DNA of 64,000 nucleotides from Sphingobacterium sp. PCS056. GTDB taxonomy: Bacteria; Bacteroidota; Bacteroidia; Sphingobacteriales; Sphingobacteriaceae. The translations under genes and the position numbers were made by a program. Positions 18,959 through 28,861 of the stretch are shown here, in pieces (position 1 is the stretch's first letter; each line of letters starts with the position of its first letter). The stretch is taken from contig NZ_CP096883.1 in NCBI RefSeq assembly GCF_023273895.1, positions 5,022,001-5,086,000 on the forward strand, written 5' to 3'. Below the pieces are notes generated by a model. That model was not told where the DNA came from, searched no databases, and was given only the letters and a program-made list of their open reading frames with translations.

Positions 18959-21900
18959 TTAAAACTTAATCGTATTCAGATTTTTATCAACTAAAAATCC
19001 TTGAATAGCTTTCAATGTATATTTAACATCTCGCTTCGCTCGTAATTTCAACACAAATAAATCTTCATTTCCACACAGATGCTTCTGATCTCCAACATGT
19101 ACAAAAGTGGGATATAATACTTTTTCACCACTCGTATGCAAGCGATCATTTGTTAGATTATCCATATCTTTAACGGCTAATGCCTGAACAGAAACAAATT
19201 CATAATCTTGTGATAGATAAGGTAATCCAAAACTAATGGCATTCACAGATTTAAGATCTTTACCTTTGACCATAATTTCGATGATCTCCCCTTTCTTATA
19301 ATTTTGTTTTGCAGTTGATAAGCTAATTTGACCTGCCACTTTATCAACCTGAGCTTCTTTGATACCACCATCTAACTGAGTAGCAACAACAGAAATATCA
19401 TAAGCATCTATTAAATCATTTTTATTAATATCGCCATTACTCACATAGCCTTCAAAATCAGCATCTCCTCTTTTTAGTCCGGTATAGTTTGTATAGGATG
19501 TCAGATCATTTCGATCAATCAAACAATCATTATTGATATCTCCTGGAAGATAACTTTCAGTACCAGGTACTTTAAAGATATAAAGTTCTCGACCTGAGCC
19601 AAAACCACCTACACCTTCTGTAATTGCTAATTTTACAAATCGAGCAGTAGGTTGACCAGCAAAATTGAAAGTTTTTACTTCATCATTATTTGCCCAATTA
19701 AAAACTCCCGATTCAGTCCAATTCTCCTTATCTGTACTATAATAAACTTTACCTTTCAATACAATCCCATTGCCGCGTCCTGTACGAGGTAAATATTGAA
19801 ACTTATCCAATTGATTCACTGATTTCAAATCTAAGATCATATCAAATGGTATGGCTTTTTTACCCCAAGCAGTGTGCCACATATTTCCTTCGTCAAAATC
19901 TAACAACTTATCAATACCAGAACCATCCTGATTTTCAGCTGTAGTTTCCCCTTTAATATCGCGAATAGCAAACTCCAATGGATTTGCCTTCGTCTTAGCC
20001 TGAATTTCCGTCCAATCAGAGAAACCTTGTTTATTAACCGATCTCAATTTAAAAGTATATGTCGTTTCTGGGGCCAACCCCTCAAACAGCAGTGCATTAT
20101 CTTTTATTGTCGAATAAAGCATATTATTAAATTCGATCTCATAATAGTCGGCATGGTCTACACTACCCCATGTAGGAGTCAATGAATATGCTGCTCTATG
20201 ATCTTCAGTAACAAGTGCATGTTGAGGTGCGGTTAATAATCCTTGCGAAATTCGGAAGCGATTAACAGGCTCAAATTTGAAACCATCTAATAATAGATTG
20301 ACCTCATTTTTAGTAATATCAGTATTGGCTAATTTAATATGTAAAACTGGATTTTTTACTATGATTTGTTTTTCGAACTCACTGCCCGTGGTGGCAAACT
20401 TATTCATATTAGGGGCAGCATCATAAAAATAAACATTTTCTTGGTTAATGAATTCGTTCATAGATTTCACTTCCACCAATTTAATTTTAGTTTTACCGAT
20501 TGTAGCCTTTAACTTTTTAGGTATCTCTGTAACATTGATTCTAAATTCAGTTTGTTTATTTTTCACAAACCCCTCAAAATCACCAGTCGTGCGATTTACA
20601 GTTACTGAAAGCTTATCCTGCTCACCTAAAAGAGATTCAATTAATGTCGAAGCTCCCTTTCCCGATTTATATGCTTCTGAAATACCATCATCATCATACT
20701 CCGTAAATGAGCTTTTCCCTTTTGGATAGATTTCATAAATGCGAAGAGATTTATTAATTTCATGAACGTTATTATTTGGGTTTGCCATTGGAATAATAGA
20801 ACCATTTTTAACGAATAGAGGTAATTTCCAAATCGGAGAATCAAAATTATTAAGAATGACATTTCCTTCAAATTTATCTCCGCTAAAGTAATCAATCCAA
20901 CTTCCTTCAGGTAAATAAATACCGTTACGGATATCATTCCCTTTATCATCAGATTTTGTAGCTTGATAGATTGGGGCCACTAGAAACGATGGACCATATA
21001 AATATTGGTACTGCGTGGCTGTCCCCTGTGTATAAGCATTTGGATAGCTTAGGAATAATGCTCTGATCATTGGCAATCCATCTACTGCTTCCTTAGCTAT
21101 ACTATACGTATAAGGAAGCAATTCTGATTTCAATTTCAGGTAGTTTCGATTGATTGAGGTTACTGGCTCCCCCAATGCGTGTGGATACTTTTCGTTAGAA
21201 CCCCACCCATCCATATTCAATTCCATTGGAGTAAAAGTTTTCCACTGAAAGTCGCGAATATTGACCGCATTATTTTTACCTCCAAATATGCCATCCATAT
21301 CTGAGGTAATATTTGGCTGCCCTGATAGTCCAGATCCCAGATAAGTGGGAATATGAAATCGAATATATTCCCAAACACCGCCTGTTTGATCTCCAGACCA
21401 AATACCAGCATAACGTTGAGTACCTGCCCAACCATCTAATGAAATAGTAAACGGCCTAGCTTCATTTCCGTAATAAGGAATGATATGACCGACATCTGCC
21501 ACTCCATTCAATCCAAAGGAATAACCAGCTCCTACCCATGCCACATCAGTTTTAAGTACACGAACTCCCGCATCTCTTACTTCTTTAACAATATCACGCT
21601 GCAGCAAAGCACTAATTTCAGATTTTGGGTGCAGATCAGATTGTGTCCATAATCCAATTTCGACACCATTTTTACGAGCATAATCTCCTAAACTTTTTAA
21701 ATTGGCAATATTACCATCTAATGTTTCTGTTTGTCCATAACCTGCTCCATAGCCATCATTAGGCAATAACCAACCGAATGGCATATCATGCTTCTTATAA
21801 CGGTCAATAACAGCACGAGCCGAAAATTGATAATTGTTCAATTCACCATTTAATGACTCCTTGATACCACCATTATCTTTTTGCCCCTCCTTATAGCGCT

Positions 21901-22807
21901 TTCCATCCTCAAATAGAATCCCCTTTTCATCTTCTTTCCAATAATCACGATTATAGGCATTCAGGTGCCCTTGATAAAAGCCAAATTTTGGAAGTAAAAT
22001 TGGATTTCCGGTTAATTGATAAAAATCATTCAGTAAAGAAACTACCCCATCATTGATCATAAAGAAAACATCTAAATAATCGATATCATGTGTCAAATGA
22101 ACATGTCCTTTTTCTTTTGATCCGAAATCATATTTTCCTGGTTTAAAAGTGTGCCACATAAAACCATACCCTTTTGACGACCAGTAATAAGGTGTAGGTG
22201 AAGCCACTCCTCCATCAGTCCAGCTATTTTGATTTTCAATGGAAATAACTTTTCCTTTGTGAGAAAAACGACCATTCTGAACGCCTCCACCATAAAAATA
22301 TTCATCGGATTTCTCCTGAAGGCTTAAGGTAACTTTATTTTTTTCAAAGATAATAGGCTTCGTAAAAACAACCGCTTCACCTTTATTTTTCTCATTGATC
22401 ACTTTCAACAAATTTGTGGTTTTATCAATCAGGATAGTAATTTCTCCTGTAGCAATTATTATTTGATTGTTGGTATCGCTAAGATTTAATTGTTGAATGG
22501 ATTTTCTTGGGTTTGACACCAATATTTCAGCCGCAGGTTTAGCTTCAGGATTTCGAATGATTCCTCCTCCATTATCCTGAAATAATCGAAAAATATGATT
22601 ACCATAAAAATCGAATGTCAATCGCTGATTATTAGAAAATAAAACCTCTACAGTCGTAGCATTTATTTTTTTTGCACTGACAATAGTTAACATTGGGTTA
22701 GTTTGCTGCTGAATCGGCATTGTTTTAAAATGAGCCTCTGTCGGAGCAACACTTACCATTAAAGGAAATGCCAAAGCGAACATCACCTTTCTGTGTTTTT
22801 TATACAT
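18959..22807 (-). CDS. Multidomain GH31 glycosidase with F5/8C, dockerin-like and cohesin-like modules
   Basis: The 1282-residue exported protein (signal near residues 1-25) has a GH31 catalytic barrel at about 270-600. The likely nucleophile is Asp421 (LKTDVAWVG) and the likely acid/base Asp473 (IWSGDQTGG). A DUF5110-type region spans about 690-780, a fibronectin type III domain 860-940 and an F5/8 type C carbohydrate-binding domain 945-1083. A pair of dockerin-like calcium loops follows (DINNDCLIDRND and DINKNDLIDAYD, 1089-1140), then a cohesin-like beta domain 1157-1282. The close spacing of the two acids and the accessory modules resemble GH31 alpha-N-acetylgalactosaminidases more than alpha-glucosidases. 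That substrate is inference. It is a single gene with its own terminator. Confidence 0.85.
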   Translation of the reverse strand: MYKKHRKVMFALAFPLMVSVAPTEAHFKTMPIQQQTNPMLTIVSAKKINATTVEVLFSNNQRLTFDFYGNHIFRLFQDNGGGIIRNPEAKPAAEILVSNPRKSIQQLNLSDTNNQIIIATGEITILIDKTTNLLKVINEKNKGEAVVFTKPIIFEKNKVTLSLQEKSDEYFYGGGVQNGRFSHKGKVISIENQNSWTDGGVASPTPYYWSSKGYGFMWHTFKPGKYDFGSKEKGHVHLTHDIDYLDVFFMINDGVVSLLNDFYQLTGNPILLPKFGFYQGHLNAYNRDYWKEDEKGILFEDGKRYKEGQKDNGGIKESLNGELNNYQFSARAVIDRYKKHDMPFGWLLPNDGYGAGYGQTETLDGNIANLKSLGDYARKNGVEIGLWTQSDLHPKSEISALLQRDIVKEVRDAGVRVLKTDVAWVGAGYSFGLNGVADVGHIIPYYGNEARPFTISLDGWAGTQRYAGIWSGDQTGGVWEYIRFHIPTYLGSGLSGQPNITSDMDGIFGGKNNAVNIRDFQWKTFTPMELNMDGWGSNEKYPHALGEPVTSINRNYLKLKSELLPYTYSIAKEAVDGLPMIRALFLSYPNAYTQGTATQYQYLYGPSFLVAPIYQATKSDDKGNDIRNGIYLPEGSWIDYFSGDKFEGNVILNNFDSPIWKLPLFVKNGSIIPMANPNNNVHEINKSLRIYEIYPKGKSSFTEYDDDGISEAYKSGKGASTLIESLLGEQDKLSVTVNRTTGDFEGFVKNKQTEFRINVTEIPKKLKATIGKTKIKLVEVKSMNEFINQENVYFYDAAPNMNKFATTGSEFEKQIIVKNPVLHIKLANTDITKNEVNLLLDGFKFEPVNRFRISQGLLTAPQHALVTEDHRAAYSLTPTWGSVDHADYYEIEFNNMLYSTIKDNALLFEGLAPETTYTFKLRSVNKQGFSDWTEIQAKTKANPLEFAIRDIKGETTAENQDGSGIDKLLDFDEGNMWHTAWGKKAIPFDMILDLKSVNQLDKFQYLPRTGRGNGIVLKGKVYYSTDKENWTESGVFNWANNDEVKTFNFAGQPTARFVKLAITEGVGGFGSGRELYIFKVPGTESYLPGDINNDCLIDRNDLTSYTNYTGLKRGDADFEGYVSNGDINKNDLIDAYDISVVATQLDGGIKEAQVDKVAGQISLSTAKQNYKKGEIIEIMVKGKDLKSVNAISFGLPYLSQDYEFVSVQALAVKDMDNLTNDRLHTSGEKVLYPTFVHVGDQKHLCGNEDLFVLKLRAKRDVKYTLKAIQGFLVDKNLNTIKF

Positions 22808-23063
22808 TATATTACAATTTTGTGTTTTCGTATTTTATTTATAGCTGTTTAGACGTTAAATAATAGATGTTTTAAAATTGTATTTTAGGTATGTAAATGT
22901 AGGAAACAGATTTGAAAATAATAGATTGTATCTATTAAAATACAAATTCTTTATCCAAACAGGAGCTATACCTAGTTCTTTTATTAATGTTAATTACGTT
23001 GTTTTACTCCACTTTGTGATCTTATTACTATTATTTTGCTGGAGTTATATAGATTTAAAAACA
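22808..23063. other. Intergenic region upstream of the GH31 gene
   Basis: This AT-rich stretch should hold the GH31 promoter. I see no clear consensus box, RNA gene or repeat. A plus-strand frame beginning at 22878 runs into the antisense of the channel gene and is not credible. Confidence 0.4.
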
Positions 23064-23098
23064 AAAGCTCTGCACGATGTGTGGTCATGCAGAGCTTT
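23064..23098 (-). terminator. Terminator of the MscS-type channel gene
   Basis: Eleven-base perfect arms (AAAGCTCTGCA) at 23064-23074 and 23088-23098 enclose a 13-base loop. On the minus strand the hairpin is followed by a T-rich run. It lies 22 bases after the channel stop codon. Confidence 0.8.
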
Positions 23099-23120
23099 CA
23101 TTTCTGTATTTATTTTTCAA

Positions 23121-25517
23121 CTATTTAGTCGGTGTAACAATGCTAAAGAATTTCAATTCCTCTTTTTTAAATCGATTATTCAATTCAATCAATACATCAT
23201 TTTTAAAATCTCCACCATTGGCCGGATTATCGATCCAACAACCTATACTCAAATAAATCATCTCTTCACTGATATCCTGAACACTAATACCTACCCCCAA
23301 CTCAGGTTTACTATGGCTACTATGCCCAACAGCTTCTTTAATCCACAATTTCATTGTTTCCAAATCAGCTGAGCGGTCTACCTGAACGACAAAACTCGTC
23401 CTAGCATCATCGTTTGATAACGTCCAATTGACTACCCGGCCAGATAGTAGATCACCATTAGGGATGATCACTTCTGCTCCATCCCCCGTATTCAAAATAC
23501 TTGCACGAATACCAATTTCCTTTACGCGCCCTTTTTTATCAGCCAATTCAATACGATCACCTACCCGAAAAGGTTTATCAAAAGCTAAAATGATTCCAGA
23601 CACAAAATTATTAATGATATTTTGCATCCCTAAACCGATACCAACACTTAAAGCCCCTACAATGACTGTTAGCTTATCCAAACTAACACCTAGAGCAGAT
23701 ATCGCTATAAAAAATCCAATAACGATGATGATCAACCTAAATAAAGGAAAAAGCGTCATTTTATGATCGTAATCTTTGCTTAAAGCGCCATTCTCTCCCC
23801 CGATCAAAAGTAAATTCAAGTTCTTCTGAAACCAATTAGCAGCAGCTAATATAAAGAAGGCCAGCACTAGATTACCAAAATTAAAATTGATACCTCCGAG
23901 TTGGTGATTATTACTTAAAAACTTAGAAACAGATGTTGCCAATGAAGCTGCAAATTGCAAGTTATTTGCCAGTACAATAATCGCTAATAGAAGACACAAA
24001 AATTTCAGGGCATCGCCTGTAGCTTTCAATGCTCGTTCTTCATTGAATCGCAACCAAAAACCTTTTTTCACTCGATTTCTGGCGAATTGATTTTTGACAT
24101 CGTCCTTGATCATATGGATAAAAAACGTCAACGTAAAAGACTGGGCAAGCCCAACAGCGCCAGCAATACTAAAACTGCGAGAATGATCGACATATCCTAA
24201 AATATTCAAAAAGATAGCACCACCATTTAAAATAGCAAATATGATAAAAACAGGTAATTGAATATATCCAGCTGCAGCAGGATCTTTAATGTGTTTCTTT
24301 AAATAAAAACCAATATAAAGAGCCACGATATTAAATATAATACAGACAATCCGCATGATAAGATCTTCACTTACAACAGAATTTACAAATACATCACAGA
24401 TGTAAAACAACAATAGAAAACCAACAATTTTACCATGTTTTAGCGTAAAGTTTTTCCGAAGTAAAATCCCAAAAAATACCATTAGCAGCAGCTGTGTTGC
24501 CTGAATGACTAATGTTGGGGTTACGATCGAGACAATGGGTAATAAGGTCAAAAATAAAATAATAGCTTTGCCAATAAGAGACCATATATTAAATGGTAGC
24601 TTTACCTCCCTCTTACTATTATTATCTTTATTTAAAACAAAGGCCGTAGATGTGATCCAATATAAATATGCTATAACCAAAATAATCAATAAAATCCTAC
24701 TTGTCCATGCCGTTTTATTGACATAAGTATCTATTGACCTACTCTTTCTGTAGTTATTTTTTAAATTGTTTAAAATTTTCTCTTTTGTTACTGTTGTATT
24801 ACCGGCTTTCCACAAAGAACTTTTTACAGTAGCTGAATCCGAAGGCTCTTTATTCATTTGTTTAGTAACAATTTCCTTTACACGGTGAGATAAACTATAA
24901 TAAGCTTTCAAATTTTCATTCGTAATATCAACAGAAACTTTTAGCGAATCAATTTTACTTTGAACTTCCTGCTCGGCAGTTGTCAGATAATTATTCAATC
25001 TTATACTCGTTTCACTTTGACTATACTTTGATCTAAAATCTTTCAATTGACTTAAAGTCAGGTGGAGACTTCGATTATAACTATCCAAACTTCCCTGAAA
25101 AGTATTCAGATCTGCTATCTGACTTCTAGCATGCACGGTCCACCTCTCTACAGAATCTGGAGGTAAAGTTCCCACAAAAGCATTGACCTTTTCAATAAAT
25201 TGTGTCCGAAGATCACGCTTGTGTATAGCCTCATTTTCTAATGCGGCCGCACGGATATTCGTAATATATTTAACATTTATTTTTGACAGGTCCATTCGCA
25301 AACTATCGATAGCTGGATCCGACTGGACAATTGAACTATCAACGTGACTACGTCGCGCTCGACTTTCTCGACGACTTAAATCTTTACGATTTCGAGAATT
25401 ACCTGTAATAGAAGAACTTTTCTTTGCATTACTAGTATCAACAACAATTTGTGTAAATCCAATTTCTCCAAAAAAAAGTAATAAAAATAATACTAAGATA
25501 TATTTTGATTGTTTCAT
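23121..25517 (-). CDS. Large MscS-family mechanosensitive channel
   Basis: The 798-residue protein has a signal peptide, then about 240 residues that predict as a charged extracytoplasmic coiled coil. A run of membrane helices follows from about residue 270 to 620. The MscS pore region is clear: LTVIVGALSVGIGLGMQN, NNFVSGIILAFDKPF and RVGDRIEL. The cytoplasmic beta and alpha/beta vestibule follows. The size and the long N-terminal region put it with MscK/MscM-like channels that release solutes during hypo-osmotic shock. The serine- and arginine-rich stretch near residues 35-60 is unusual. It ends with its own terminator and lies downstream of the VanX-type gene on the same strand. Confidence 0.93.
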   Translation of the reverse strand: MKQSKYILVLFLLLFFGEIGFTQIVVDTSNAKKSSSITGNSRNRKDLSRRESRARRSHVDSSIVQSDPAIDSLRMDLSKINVKYITNIRAAALENEAIHKRDLRTQFIEKVNAFVGTLPPDSVERWTVHARSQIADLNTFQGSLDSYNRSLHLTLSQLKDFRSKYSQSETSIRLNNYLTTAEQEVQSKIDSLKVSVDITNENLKAYYSLSHRVKEIVTKQMNKEPSDSATVKSSLWKAGNTTVTKEKILNNLKNNYRKSRSIDTYVNKTAWTSRILLIILVIAYLYWITSTAFVLNKDNNSKREVKLPFNIWSLIGKAIILFLTLLPIVSIVTPTLVIQATQLLLMVFFGILLRKNFTLKHGKIVGFLLLFYICDVFVNSVVSEDLIMRIVCIIFNIVALYIGFYLKKHIKDPAAAGYIQLPVFIIFAILNGGAIFLNILGYVDHSRSFSIAGAVGLAQSFTLTFFIHMIKDDVKNQFARNRVKKGFWLRFNEERALKATGDALKFLCLLLAIIVLANNLQFAASLATSVSKFLSNNHQLGGINFNFGNLVLAFFILAAANWFQKNLNLLLIGGENGALSKDYDHKMTLFPLFRLIIIVIGFFIAISALGVSLDKLTVIVGALSVGIGLGMQNIINNFVSGIILAFDKPFRVGDRIELADKKGRVKEIGIRASILNTGDGAEVIIPNGDLLSGRVVNWTLSNDDARTSFVVQVDRSADLETMKLWIKEAVGHSSHSKPELGVGISVQDISEEMIYLSIGCWIDNPANGGDFKNDVLIELNNRFKKEELKFFSIVTPTK

Positions 25518-25576
25518 TTAATATGTAATATAAATTATAACAAGGGTAAAGGTCGGTGATTTTGGTAAAAACACTC

Positions 25577-26254
25577 TTAATCAACATTAAAATCAAAGTA
25601 AGTTTTTTGATAAGGTTCATTAATCAAAGTGAAATGCCACCATTCCTTAGCATAACCTTTAAAACCATATTTAGACATGATATTTTTCAACAATGTGCGA
25701 TTCTGTTTTTGGACACCATTGATCTCTTGACTATCAAAATGTGAAATAGAACCAAAAAAATCAAAAGGACTACCCATATCTATTTCCTGACGATCATGGA
25801 TTGTAATTATTGTGAGATCAACCGTACTACCACGGCTATGTCCAGACTTACCTGCTATAAAACCTAATTTAAATAAATTTCGTTTATCTAACTGAGGATA
25901 AAATTCCTTTTTACCCAAGGTATCATTAACATTTGTAGCCCATTTTTTAAAATGATCAACTGCTTTTTGAGGCCGATAAGCATCAAAAATTTTCAAAGCC
26001 ATACCTTTTTTATTTAATTCTTTCTCCACCTTTTCCAAAGCTTGAGCAGCAGCCGTAGTTAGAATAAGAACAGGTGATTTATATCCATCAATTTTTTTAC
26101 CAACAAAATTATGTGAACCATAATAGCGTAAGTCAAAATTGATATCTGGTATAATATCTTGTACATAACTAAAGCCTTTTGGTAACTTTTGTTGGGCAAA
26201 GATAGAAGCATGACCAATGATCAAGATAAAAACAAGACAAAAGTATATTTTCAT
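25577..26254 (-). CDS. VanX-type D-Ala-D-Ala dipeptidase (M15D)
   Basis: The 225-residue protein has a signal peptide (about residues 1-20), so it works in the periplasm. Zinc and catalytic residues of the family are visible: Arg94 in DAYRPQ, His139 and Asp146 in SGHSRGSTVDLT, and Glu204 with His207 in EWWHF. Family members hydrolyse D-alanyl-D-alanine. The exported DdpX-like branch recycles or scavenges cell-wall dipeptide rather than giving vancomycin resistance. No vanH or vanA partner is present, so a resistance role is unlikely. It lies 59 bases upstream of the mechanosensitive channel gene and may be co-transcribed with it. Confidence 0.9.
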   Translation of the reverse strand: MKIYFCLVFILIIGHASIFAQQKLPKGFSYVQDIIPDINFDLRYYGSHNFVGKKIDGYKSPVLILTTAAAQALEKVEKELNKKGMALKIFDAYRPQKAVDHFKKWATNVNDTLGKKEFYPQLDKRNLFKLGFIAGKSGHSRGSTVDLTIITIHDRQEIDMGSPFDFFGSISHFDSQEINGVQKQNRTLLKNIMSKYGFKGYAKEWWHFTLINEPYQKTYFDFNVD

Positions 26255-26332
26255 TAGATTCTTTAGCTAAAGTTAACAAAAAATAAAAGATAATGTTTAG
26301 TGTATATGCGAGTAGAAAGTTTTGAAAAAACA

Positions 26333-26359
26333 AAAGCCAGTACATATTGTACTGGCTTT
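26333..26359 (-). terminator. Terminator of tRNA-His
   Basis: Twelve-base perfect arms (AAAGCCAGTACA) at 26333-26344 and 26348-26359 with a 3-base loop, followed on the minus strand by a T-run. It begins one base after the tRNA 3' end. Confidence 0.85.
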
Positions 26360-26360
26360 G

Positions 26361-26435
26361 GGTAAATGATGGGGCTCGAACCCACGACCCTCGGTACCAC
26401 AAACCGATGCTCTAACCAACTGAGCTACATCTACC
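26361..26435 (-). tRNA. tRNA-His (anticodon GTG)
   Basis: The minus strand folds as a full cloverleaf. The acceptor GTAGATG pairs with CATTTAC, and the extra 5' G typical of tRNA-His is encoded and faces C73. The D stem is GCTC/GAGC, the anticodon stem TCGGT/ACCGA with loop TTGTGGT, and the T arm carries TTCGAGC. The 3' CCA is not encoded. It is a solitary tRNA with its own -7 box and terminator. Confidence 0.95.
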
Positions 26436-26447
26436 GTGTTTGTGCTA

Positions 26448-26455
26448 CAAAAGTA
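26448..26455 (-). promoter_or_regulatory. -7 box of tRNA-His
   Basis: The minus strand reads TACTTTTG, an exact TAnnTTTG match, 12 bases upstream of the tRNA 5' end. The -33 position has a T-run rather than a clear TTTG. Confidence 0.6.
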
Positions 26456-26861
26456 GAACAATTATTGGTATTTAAAAACTGTTTCTAATATTTTTTAACA
26501 ATAAATTTTTACATCGTTCATAATTAATATTTTAAATTTCACTTATATTGATTCCGTTCAAAAATCAAGAGTGATTTCCCCACTATTTCACACCAATTAT
26601 ATTGGATTAATTGGTATGTATAGCCATTTAACCTCAAGCAAACTCTAATCATTGATTGCTATTTATTGATCAACATTCGAGATCTGATAAGCCTAAATGA
26701 ACAATCATATTATTAAAATTGAAAGCACCAATTGTCTTTTCATAATTAAACTTCATACTAAGATTACAAAGAACATTAAATTAAAATAATGATGATCCTT
26801 TTGTCAATAGCCTGATGCAGATCGCAGATTTTATTTTTTGATTGTATAACGCATTAATTTT
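26456..26861. other. Gene-free stretch between tRNA-His and the acyl-CoA synthetase gene
   Basis: About 400 AT-rich bases without a credible frame or RNA gene. The only structure I see is a small 8-base inverted repeat (ACCAATTA at 26592-26599 and its inverse at 26608-26615). Confidence 0.5.
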
Positions 26862-28640
26862 TTAATCGGTCACACTGTGATAAAGTTGATCATATTCATA
26901 TTTATATTTTTGCAAAATCATTTTCCGTTTTAATTTGAGCGTCGGCGTGAGTTCACCTCCATCAATAGTAAATTCCTGAGCAATAATGATCGGCCTCTTG
27001 ATCTGCTCCCAATTACCAAAATGCTGATTTGCGATCCTTACTTCTTGATTTATTTTTTTTATAACTTTATCCGCCTTTAGAAAATCAGTCTTAGACAATT
27101 GCAATAAACTGGGATCTTCTGATTTAAACCAATCGACCAAATGTCCATAATCCGGGACGATAAAAGCAGATGCAAATTTCATCCCCTCGCCCACCACCAT
27201 AGCCTGTTCAATAAACTTTGATTCCACCAATTTCTTTTCAATAGGTTGTGGAGTCACGTACTTACCCCCGGATATTTTAAAAAGTTCCTTCTTTCGATCG
27301 ATAATCTTCAAAAATATCCCATCCTCCCAAACACCGATATCTCCAGTATACAGCCATCCATCAATAATGGTTTTATTCGTTTCCTCTGGATTTTTATAAT
27401 ACCCCATCATCACATTCGGTCCTTTAACTAAGATTTCACCGTCGCTCGCCAATTTAATCTGCACATCCTTCACTGCGGGACCAACAGTTCCAACACGAAT
27501 ACCCTTTATATAGTGATTAACAGCAATAAGAGGACTTGCCTCCGTCATACCATATCCTTCATAAATCGGAATTCCTGCAGCTAAAAATACACGTATCAAT
27601 TTACTCTGTAAAGATGCGCTGCCAGACGCAACTGTTTGTAATGAACCTCCAAGACCTTCATACCATTTATTCAATACAAGTTTTCTCGCTAAATTTAATT
27701 TCAGGTCATATAGAAAACTTCTATTTTCAGGAACAGGATCATATTTTTCTCCAACCGATACGGCCCAGTCAAATATCTTGCGTTTTATTCCATTCAGATC
27801 ATGACCTTTTTTAATGATCTTTTCATATACCTTCTCCAAAATCCGAGGTACAGCAGTCATAATATTAGGTCTTATTTCCATTAAATTTTGACCGATCTTG
27901 TCAAATGACTCAGCGATATAAACAGTAATACCGAGATAAAAATAAGTGTAGATAACCATTCTTTCATAGGCATGGCAGGGTGGTAAAAATGTCAACCCTC
28001 TATCATACGCTTTACATGGTGTGATCTCAGTTGCAGACCTTACATTTGCAATAATATTATCATGTGATAACATCACTCCCTTAGGTTTACCTGTTGTGCC
28101 TGAAGTATAAATCAATGTCACGAGGTCTGTAGATCTGATTTGATCTTTCAGACTTTGGACTTCACGATCCTCTATATGTCGGCCAATTTGAACAATTTCA
28201 CTCCAATTTCTGATTTGATCGTGTTCTTCAATACAAAAAATATATTTTAATGTATAGATAGAGTCTTTAAGATTGACAATCCTTTGATACAGGCTTTTAG
28301 TACTCACAATAGTTACCCGAATTTCTGCATCATTAAATATATATTGATAATCGGCATCAGTTATATTGGGATATATAGCGACTACAACTGCACCTATTTG
28401 TTGAATAGCAAAATCCACAATATGCCAGTGTATACCACTTTCTGCAATTAAACCAACTTTTTCATTAGGCTTGACTCCTAGTTCAATTAATCCTTTTGAA
28501 ATACCATTGACTTTACTTACAAATTCTGAAGTAGTTAAAGCATTCCAATCTCCATCTGTTTTACTAGAAAACATGGCTAAATTTGGATATAATTCCAATT
28601 GACGATCTGCCAAATCAAATATTCTCAATTTTTGTTCCAT
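26862..28640 (-). CDS. Long-chain acyl-CoA synthetase (AMP-binding)
   Basis: The 592-residue enzyme activates fatty acids to acyl-CoA through an acyl-adenylate. The signature of the ANL superfamily is present: the P-loop LIYTSGTTGKPKGVMLSH near residue 175, YEGYGMTEASP near residue 360, and the hinge region WLYTGDIGVWEDGIFLKIIDRKKELFK near residues 430-456 (by position). The C-terminal lysine region is divergent but present. The length and the GGKYVTPQPIE motif match the FadD15/long-chain type common in Bacteroidota, not acetyl-CoA synthetase. It is likely a peripheral membrane or cytoplasmic protein. It stands alone with about 220 bases upstream. Confidence 0.92.
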   Translation of the reverse strand: MEQKLRIFDLADRQLELYPNLAMFSSKTDGDWNALTTSEFVSKVNGISKGLIELGVKPNEKVGLIAESGIHWHIVDFAIQQIGAVVVAIYPNITDADYQYIFNDAEIRVTIVSTKSLYQRIVNLKDSIYTLKYIFCIEEHDQIRNWSEIVQIGRHIEDREVQSLKDQIRSTDLVTLIYTSGTTGKPKGVMLSHDNIIANVRSATEITPCKAYDRGLTFLPPCHAYERMVIYTYFYLGITVYIAESFDKIGQNLMEIRPNIMTAVPRILEKVYEKIIKKGHDLNGIKRKIFDWAVSVGEKYDPVPENRSFLYDLKLNLARKLVLNKWYEGLGGSLQTVASGSASLQSKLIRVFLAAGIPIYEGYGMTEASPLIAVNHYIKGIRVGTVGPAVKDVQIKLASDGEILVKGPNVMMGYYKNPEETNKTIIDGWLYTGDIGVWEDGIFLKIIDRKKELFKISGGKYVTPQPIEKKLVESKFIEQAMVVGEGMKFASAFIVPDYGHLVDWFKSEDPSLLQLSKTDFLKADKVIKKINQEVRIANQHFGNWEQIKRPIIIAQEFTIDGGELTPTLKLKRKMILQKYKYEYDQLYHSVTD

Positions 28641-28813
28641 TCCAATCTATCATAAATAGTGCTCGCCTTTACCGACAAGAATATCTCTTTAACAAAATAT
28701 GAAGAGAATAAGTTCGCAAAACTAACTAAATTGTCGGTATAAAATAATAAGGATGTTATTATCCATAAAAAGATATTAACTTTAATACGATAAACGATCT
28801 TTATCTAAACAAA

Positions 28814-28844
28814 AAAGGCTTTAGAATAAAATCCTAAAGCCTTT
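28814..28844 (-). terminator. Terminator of the thioredoxin-like gene
   Basis: Eleven-base perfect arms (AAAGGCTTTAG) at 28814-28824 and 28834-28844 with a 9-base loop and a T-run on the minus-strand 3' side. It lies 18 bases after the stop codon at 28862. Confidence 0.8.
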
Positions 28845-28861
28845 ACATATTCACTGAACAA

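Noticed and set aside
22878..23372. 164-codon plus-strand frame at the end of the MscS-type gene
   Set aside because: Most of it overlaps the channel's C-terminus and terminator in antisense. The product is low-complexity Phe/Ile-rich.
25577..26254. VanX-type enzyme as a vancomycin resistance locus
   Set aside because: No vanH or vanA partner or VanRS-type regulators are present, and the protein has a signal peptide, which fits cell-wall dipeptide scavenging.
26592..26615. 8-base inverted repeat in the gap after tRNA-His
   Set aside because: Short, AT-rich and isolated; expected by chance in this composition.
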